Positions 59,603-64,000 of a DNA stretch of 64,000 nucleotides are shown piece by piece. This DNA is from Thermasporomyces composti (GTDB lineage Bacteria > Actinomycetota > Actinomycetes > Propionibacteriales > Actinopolymorphaceae): NCBI RefSeq assembly GCF_003386795.1, contig NZ_QTUC01000001.1, positions 992,001-1,056,000 of the forward strand. The letters are read 5' to 3'. The position numbers were made by a program, and so were the translations under genes. The notes below the pieces were generated by a model. The model worked only from the letters and a program-made list of their open reading frames with translations, ran no database searches and had not been told where the DNA came from. The number at the start of each line of letters is the position of its first letter. Within the stretch, counting starts at the first letter, position 1.

Positions 59603-59682
59603 CTGATCTCACCACCGCTCTGATCTCGCCAACTCTCTGATCTCGCCGACCCCTGGACTCGTCGGCCTCTGGACTCGTCGGC
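59603..59682. repeat. Two adjacent direct-repeat arrays after corA
   Basis: CTGATCTC(A/G)CC occurs at 59603, 59620 and 59637 (17-bp period). CTGGACTCGTCGGC then occurs at 59653 and 59669 (16-bp period). Confidence 0.85.
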
Positions 59683-59688
59683 CGGCTG

Positions 59689-59718
59689 TGCTGTGCGGGC
59701 GAGCAGGCCCGCACAGCA
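59689..59718 (+). terminator. corA terminator hairpin 1
   Basis: A perfect 12-bp stem TGCTGTGCGGGC / GCCCGCACAGCA surrounds a 6-base loop. No T-tract follows. Confidence 0.7.
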
Positions 59719-59720
59719 CC

Positions 59721-59760
59721 CGCCCTGGGGCGTGCCCGGACTTGGACACGCCCCAGGGCG
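59721..59760 (+). terminator. corA terminator hairpin 2
   Basis: A perfect 14-bp stem (arms 59721-59734 and 59747-59760) surrounds a 12-base loop, two bases after hairpin 1. Together they form a strong tandem stop. Confidence 0.7.
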
Positions 59761-59851
59761 GTCTGAGAGCACCACACGAACGTCGCCCTGACCACCCCTT
59801 GGGTTGGGACCCCGCCCCAGGCGATGCGAGAAGTGGCCGCCTCGGCACGGC

Positions 59852-59870
59852 GTGGGGTCGTCGACCCCAC
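59852..59870. repeat. 19-bp palindrome GTGGGGTCG-T-CGACCCCAC
   Basis: The perfect arms of nine bases around one base form a strong symmetric site within the corA-padR gap. It may be an operator or part of a terminator. Confidence 0.5.
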
Positions 59871-59916
59871 CGAGCCGCGCCCGCGACGGCCCTTCGGCCC
59901 CGGCTGCGCGACGTCA

Positions 59917-59984
59917 CACTCGTCACTTGACAACGAGTGATCAATTCCTAATACTCGAAGTCGAATATTACTCACGAGATATTC
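59917..59984 (+). promoter_or_regulatory. PadR-type promoter with three nested inverted repeats
   Basis: A consensus -35 TTGACA (59927-59932) lies inside CACTCGT-N9-ACGAGTG (59917-59939). The -10 TAATAC (59949-59954, 16-base spacer) lies at the edge of AATACTCGA-AG-TCGAATATT (59950-59969). GAATAT-N10-ATATTC (59963-59984) follows. It precedes padR (60047) and is unusually AT-rich here. Confidence 0.75.
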
Positions 59985-60046
59985 TGTGGCGGTGTCCCAG
60001 CAGGCGGGGCATGAGCAGGCCCGGCGCCGGGAGGAGGACGAGCGCG

Positions 60047-60838
60047 ATGAGCCGACGGAAGGTCTCCAACCCTCTGGCGTTGGTCGTCCTCGGCCTCCTG
60101 CTGGAGAAGCCGATGCACCCCTACGAGATGTCGCGCACGCTTCGGGAGCGCCACAAGGAAGGCAGCATCAAGCTCAACTACGGCTCCCTCTACTCCGTGG
60201 TCGACAAGCTCGTCGCCCACGGGTTCATCGAGCCGCAGGAGACGGTGCGCGAGGGCCGCCGTCCCGAGCGCACCATCTACCGGGCGACGGCGGCCGGCCG
60301 AGCCGAGTTCGAGGACTGGCTGTCGGAGCTGCTGATGACGCCGGTCAAGGAGTACACCCAGTTCGAGGCTGGGCTCTCGCTCCTCCCCGGCCTTCCCCCG
60401 GATGAAGTGGTCGCGCTGCTCGAACGCCGCTGCGAGCAACTCGAACGCACCCTCGCCAGCTTCGACGCGACGCACGCCAACATCAACCTCCCACGTTTGC
60501 TCTGGATCGAGTGGGACTACGTGCGCGCCCACCTCGAGACCGACCTGCGCTGGACCCGTCAGCTGGTGCAGGAGATCCGGGAGGGGTCACTCGAAGGCAT
60601 CGAGCTGTGGCGCTCGTTCCACGAGCACGGGACGTCCATCGACGACGAGCTCGACCGCTCTGTCGACGGCGACAAGGCTGCCGGCACCCGGAAGGCCGGC
60701 GACACGGGGACGGCGGACGACGCCAGGGGCCCCGGCCACACCGACGAAGCTCGCAGCGTCGGCTCCCACGACGAGAGCGGGGCTGGTGAGACGTCGCGGT
60801 CCTCGACCACGGGAGCGAGGTTGAGGCGCGTGCGGTAA
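60047..60838 (+). CDS. PadR-family transcriptional regulator
   Basis: The 263-residue protein begins with a PadR winged helix (NPLALVVLGLLLEKPMHPYE, then LNYGSLYSVVDKLVAHGFIE, and a wing REGRRPERTIYRAT). A helical dimerisation domain follows, and a disordered polar tail (~200-263) rich in Asp, Gly and Arg that is unusual in length. GGAGG nine bases before ATG 60047 fits. It probably represses its own promoter and the following ABC exporter genes. The ligand is likely a drug-like compound, by analogy with LmrR. Confidence 0.88.
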   Translation: MSRRKVSNPLALVVLGLLLEKPMHPYEMSRTLRERHKEGSIKLNYGSLYSVVDKLVAHGFIEPQETVREGRRPERTIYRATAAGRAEFEDWLSELLMTPVKEYTQFEAGLSLLPGLPPDEVVALLERRCEQLERTLASFDATHANINLPRLLWIEWDYVRAHLETDLRWTRQLVQEIREGSLEGIELWRSFHEHGTSIDDELDRSVDGDKAAGTRKAGDTGTADDARGPGHTDEARSVGSHDESGAGETSRSSTTGARLRRVR

Positions 60839-61030
60839 CCGGCCAGCGACACGTACACACGAACGCGCCCCGGCCCATGGTGCGGCAACACCTCGAGCCG
60901 GGGCTCCATCCCGGATCGCTTCACCCGCGACCGAGCTCGCGACCCGGATCCGCGTCCTCACCATAGCGCGAGGTCGTGCGGGCGAAGTGGCCATGTCCCA
61001 TGTCCGAATCGGCGCACGGAAAGGACGTTC

Positions 61031-62044
61031 ATGTCGCGCACGACAAGCGCCACGGTGCCGAGCGGGCCGTCCAGGTCGACGGCGCCCGCCATCGAGGCAC
61101 GTAAGCTCACCAAGACCTACGGCGAGGTCAAGGCCCTCGACGGGGTGAGCTTCACCGCGCAGGCGGGGACGATCTTCGCGCTGCTCGGCCCCAACGGCGC
61201 GGGCAAGTCGACCACCTTCAAGATCCTCACCACACTGACCAGGCCGGACTCGGGCACGGCCACGGTGGCCGGACTCGACGTCGTCCGACAGGCCGACCAG
61301 GTCCGGACGACGATCGGCTGCGTCGCGCAGAAGCCACAGTTCGACCCGGACGCGACCGGACGGGAGAACCTCCACCTCCAAGGCCGCCTCTACGGGGTCT
61401 CCCGCGCCGAGACCCGCGCTCGCGCGCAGGAACTGCTCGACCGGTTCGGGCTGACGAAGGCGGCCGACCGGGTCGCTCGGACCTACTCGGGCGGCATGCA
61501 ACGCAAACTTGACGTCGCCCTCGGCCTCATGCACCGACCGCGAGTGCTGTTCCTGGACGAACCGACCACCGGCCTCGACCCCGAGGCGCGGGCCGAGATG
61601 TGGAAGGAGATCACGCACCTGGTCGCCGACGAAGGGCTGACCATCCTCCTCACCACCCACTACCTGGACGAGGCCGACCAGCTGGCCAGCCAGGTGGCGA
61701 TCGTGGACCGGGGTCGTGTCGTCGCGCAGGGCAGCCCCGAGGCGTTGAAGAGCCAGCTGCGCGGTGACGCCATCCACATCGAACTGACCCATCCACCGCT
61801 CAACGGCGAGATCCACAGGGCGCTGGACCGCCTGGGCACCGTCCGCGAGGTCACCGTCGACGCCACCACGGTCCGGGCGCGCGTCGACGATGGCGCGCGG
61901 GCCGTCCCCGCAGTGCTCGCCGCGTTGGAGTCCGTCGGCGTCGGCGTCGCGTCGGTCACCGTGTCGCGGCCATCCCTCGACGACGTGTACCTGCGGTACG
62001 CCGGACGCGCGTTCGCCCAGGCTGACACGGAGGTGACCGCATGA
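61031..62044 (+). CDS. ABC exporter ATP-binding protein (DrrA-like)
   Basis: The 337-residue ATPase has Walker A (ALLGPNGAGKSTTFKIL), signature YSGGMQRKLDVALG, Walker B VLFLDEPTTGLDP and H-loop LTTHYLDEAD. The extra C-terminal domain (~240-330) is that of the DrrA/antibiotic-export branch. AAGGA five bases before ATG 61031 sets the start. Its stop overlaps the permease start (ATGA), so they form one transporter. PadR upstream suggests drug-inducible export. Confidence 0.93.
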   Translation: MSRTTSATVPSGPSRSTAPAIEARKLTKTYGEVKALDGVSFTAQAGTIFALLGPNGAGKSTTFKILTTLTRPDSGTATVAGLDVVRQADQVRTTIGCVAQKPQFDPDATGRENLHLQGRLYGVSRAETRARAQELLDRFGLTKAADRVARTYSGGMQRKLDVALGLMHRPRVLFLDEPTTGLDPEARAEMWKEITHLVADEGLTILLTTHYLDEADQLASQVAIVDRGRVVAQGSPEALKSQLRGDAIHIELTHPPLNGEIHRALDRLGTVREVTVDATTVRARVDDGARAVPAVLAALESVGVGVASVTVSRPSLDDVYLRYAGRAFAQADTEVTA

Positions 62045-62817
62045 GTGCCGTCCTCGTCCAGGCGGGCAACCTGACCCTGCGCGAGCTGCGCGCACTCGCC
62101 CGCCAGCCCTTCTACGTCGCCGTCTCGCTGGTCCAGCCGCTGATCTGGCTGCTGCTGTTCGGGCAGCTGTTCACGAGCGTGGCAGAACTGCCGGGTTTCG
62201 GCGGCGCCTCCTACATCACGTTCCTGACACCCGGGGTCGTCGCGATGACGGCGCTGTTCACCAGCGGCTGGAGCGGCATGGGCTTCATCGACGACATGGA
62301 CCGTGGCGTGATGAACCGGCTCCTCGTCTCGCCGGCTCGCCGTGGCGCCATCGTCGTCGGCAAGCTGGCACATCTCGCGGTCACTCTCACCATCCAAGCC
62401 CTCATCGTGATCGGGGTGGGGCTCGTCGCCGGCGCGCGGTACCCCGGCGGCGCGCCTGGAGTCCTCGTGACGGTGCTCGTCACCGTCCTGCTCGCCGTCG
62501 GGTTCGGGTCGTTCTCCAACGCGGTCGCGCTCATGGTGCGCAGCCGCGAGAGCCTCATCGGCATCGCGCAGTTCCTCACCCTGCCGTTGTCGTTCCTCTC
62601 GACGGCGATCATGGCGGAGGAGGCGGCACCGGGCTGGATCCGCACCGTCGCTCGCGTCAACCCGGTCAACTGGGCGGTGTCGGCGAGCCGTGACGCCTTG
62701 TCGGCTGACCCGGACTGGGCGGCGGTGCTGACGAACTGCGGACTCCTCCTCGTGCTCGCGATTGTCTTGGCGTTCCTCGCCACCCGAGCGTTCCGGGCGT
62801 ACCAGCGCTCGGTGTAG
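62041..62817 (+). CDS. ABC exporter permease (DrrB-like, ABC-2 type)
   Basis: The 258-residue protein has six predicted helices. It carries the ABC-2 pattern: an N-terminal region followed by QPFYVAVSLVQPLIWLLLFG, then SGWSGMGFIDDMDRGVMNRL and LVSPARRGAIVVGK. It forms the membrane part of the exporter with the ATPase. Substrate is unknown; DrrAB-like systems often export antibiotics or lipids. A four-base overlap couples translation to the ATPase gene. Confidence 0.93.
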   Translation: MSAVLVQAGNLTLRELRALARQPFYVAVSLVQPLIWLLLFGQLFTSVAELPGFGGASYITFLTPGVVAMTALFTSGWSGMGFIDDMDRGVMNRLLVSPARRGAIVVGKLAHLAVTLTIQALIVIGVGLVAGARYPGGAPGVLVTVLVTVLLAVGFGSFSNAVALMVRSRESLIGIAQFLTLPLSFLSTAIMAEEAAPGWIRTVARVNPVNWAVSASRDALSADPDWAAVLTNCGLLLVLAIVLAFLATRAFRAYQRSV

Positions 62818-62910
62818 GAGGAGTCATGGGTCGGCAGGCCTCGACGCAAGAACGACTTGCGGCGTGCCGGCAAGGCGGGCACGCGCTCGGTCGAGGCGCC
62901 TGCGCGGCTC

Positions 62911-62952
62911 GACGGGGCGTGGGACGACCACCCGGTTGTTCCACGCCCCGTC
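62911..62952 (+). terminator. Hairpin after the ABC exporter genes
   Basis: A perfect 12-bp stem GACGGGGCGTGG / CCACGCCCCGTC has an 18-base loop, about 90 bases after the permease stop. No T-tract is visible. Confidence 0.55.
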
Positions 62953-63020
62953 GCCGTCTCGACGTGCAATCAAGCTCACCATGATCGAAAACCGTTTGGC
63001 CGACGGCCGAACCACGCGCC

Positions 63021-63026
63021 TAGGCT
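63021..63026 (+). promoter_or_regulatory. Leaderless-type -10 (TAGGCT) for the S9 peptidase
   Basis: TAGGCT lies six bases before ATG 63033, and no ribosome-binding site is present. Confidence 0.5.
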
Positions 63027-63032
63027 CGACCC

Positions 63033-64000
63033 ATGAGTTCGCAGACTGTCGCCCCGTACGGTGAGTGGGTCTCCCCCATCACCGCCTCGATGCTGACCTC
63101 CGCCGTTCGCCCGCTCAGCTTCCCCACCTTCGTCGGTGACGAGATCTGGTGGGTGGAGGGACGTCCGCAGGAGGCGGGTCGCAGCACCGTCATGGCCCGA
63201 CGCGCTGACAGCAGCGTCGTCGAGCTGCTGCCCGCGCCCTGGAACGTCCGCACTCGCGTGCACGAGTACGGAGGCCGGGCCTTCCTCGGCGTGCCGACAC
63301 CGAGCGGACCCGCCCTCGTCTTCGCCCACTTCGACGACCAGCGGCTCTACCGGCTCGATCCGGGCGCGAGCGAGCCCGTGCCGCTGACCCCCGTGCCGAC
63401 GATCCCGAGCGGCCTACGGTACGCCGACCTCGTCCTCGCGCCCGACGGGGCGACCATCGTCTGCGTCCGTGAGCGCCACACCGACAGCGACCTCGACCGG
63501 CACCTGGTGGCCGTGCCCCTGGACGGCAGCGCCGCAGAGGACGCGAGCGCGGTCCGTGAGATCGTGGGCGGCTCGCGGTTCCTCGCCTATCCGCGCGTCT
63601 CCCCCGACGGACGCCGGGTGGCGTGGCTGGCCTGGGACCACCCGCGCATGCCCTGGGACGGCACCGAGCTGCGCGTCGGGACCCTCGAGGACGGGCGCGT
63701 CGCCTCCTGGACCACGGTCCTCGGCGGTCCGGCGGAGTCCGTGTTCCAGCCCGAGTGGGCGGACGCGGAGACCCTGTACGCGGTCTCCGACGCGACCGGC
63801 TGGTGGAACCCCTACCGCGTGCCCGCGTCCGGAGGTCAGCCGGAGTTGCTGTACCAGGCGGAGGAGGAGTTCGGCTTTCCGCTGTGGATGCTGGGCCTCA
63901 CCTCCTACGGCCTCCTTCCCGACGGCGCCCTGCTGTGCGTTCACGGCACGGGCACGCAGCGACTCGGTCGGCTCGATCCCCGCACGGGGGAGCTAGCCGA
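63033..64000 (+). CDS. S9-family prolyl oligopeptidase (N-terminal part)
   Basis: About 322 codons are present before the window ends, so the protein is incomplete at its C-terminus. The visible part is the beta-propeller of S9 peptidases: DEIWWVEGRPQEAGRS, the VHEYGGRAFLG blade signature, VSPDGRRVAWLAWDHPRMPW and a FQPEWADAETLYAVSDATGW blade. The catalytic alpha/beta hydrolase domain would lie beyond the window. The start at ATG 63033 is supported by TAGGCT six bases upstream. Confidence 0.85.
   Translation, partial: MSSQTVAPYGEWVSPITASMLTSAVRPLSFPTFVGDEIWWVEGRPQEAGRSTVMARRADSSVVELLPAPWNVRTRVHEYGGRAFLGVPTPSGPALVFAHFDDQRLYRLDPGASEPVPLTPVPTIPSGLRYADLVLAPDGATIVCVRERHTDSDLDRHLVAVPLDGSAAEDASAVREIVGGSRFLAYPRVSPDGRRVAWLAWDHPRMPWDGTELRVGTLEDGRVASWTTVLGGPAESVFQPEWADAETLYAVSDATGWWNPYRVPASGGQPELLYQAEEEFGFPLWMLGLTSYGLLPDGALLCVHGTGTQRLGRLDPRTGELA

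Noticed and set aside
16383-59682. CRISPR array
   Set aside because: The repeats are 9-22 bases, degenerate and spaced by 0-30 bases; there are no uniform spacers and no cas genes.

Overview
The window is about 64 kb of uniformly high-GC DNA with actinobacterial hallmarks: a WhiB7 regulator with its C-terminal AT-hook, AdnA/AdnB helicase-nucleases, UvrD2, mycoredoxin, MoeZ, DUF3107, GTG/TTG starts, several leaderless-type promoters and a DtxR/IdeR iron box. It is chromosomal DNA of an actinomycete. Gene order from the UPF0182 protein to the histidine phosphatase follows, from memory, Mycobacterium tuberculosis Rv3193c-Rv3214 (UPF0182, PDZ/Lon-C, zincin, ABC1 kinase, whiB7, uvrD2, mrx1, nudC, adnB-adnA, ATL, moeZ, tetR, DUF3107, ferritin-like, rhlE, phosphatase). 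The genus cannot be fixed from the sequence alone.

Layout: 1-6.6 kb carries DUF2231, hisN, a CBS-pair protein, hutI, an iron-box-controlled siderophore-binding lipoprotein, a secreted DUF4855 protein and the initiator tRNA. 6.7-17.7 kb has UPF0182, a PDZ-Lon protease, an SDR-like epimerase coupled to moaE, a DUF2342 zincin, Nudix, def, a STAS protein, DUF2550 and a YgjP-like peptidase. 18-23.4 kb has a DUF5679 zinc ribbon, two coupled membrane proteins, an orphan ThiF/TOMM-cyclodehydratase-like protein, an LLM flavin oxidoreductase and an ABC1 kinase. 23.5-35.1 kb is the redox and DNA-repair block (whiB7 with a long attenuator leader, uvrD2, mrx1, nudC, adnB-adnA). 35.2-36.5 kb is an APC permease.

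36.7-39.3 kb is a clearly lower-GC, four-gene, translationally coupled cassette: a duplicated YbaB-like protein, two WXG100-like helical proteins and a single-pass membrane protein. It looks acquired, and it is the best candidate for an undescribed system. 39.7-45.6 kb has a SAM methyltransferase and MarR regulator facing away from two perfect operators, a polyketide-type methyltransferase, ATL, MoeZ, an aldo-keto reductase and a stand-alone LigD-type polymerase. 46-54.9 kb has TetR, DUF3107, GlsB-like, ferritin-like, RhlE, L,D-transpeptidase, a RecB-like Fe-S nuclease, PHP, DUF6758 and Nudix. 54.9-55.9 kb is a frameshifted secreted protein with a deaminase-toxin active site. 56-64 kb has a Tat-exported esterase, histidine phosphatase, YflT-like protein, corA with a possible leader peptide, PadR plus a DrrAB-type ABC exporter, and the start of an S9 peptidase.

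Beyond genes, the window is dotted with short degenerate direct-repeat arrays (2-5 units, mostly 15-21-bp period) at gene boundaries (about nine loci), which ordinary annotation does not explain.
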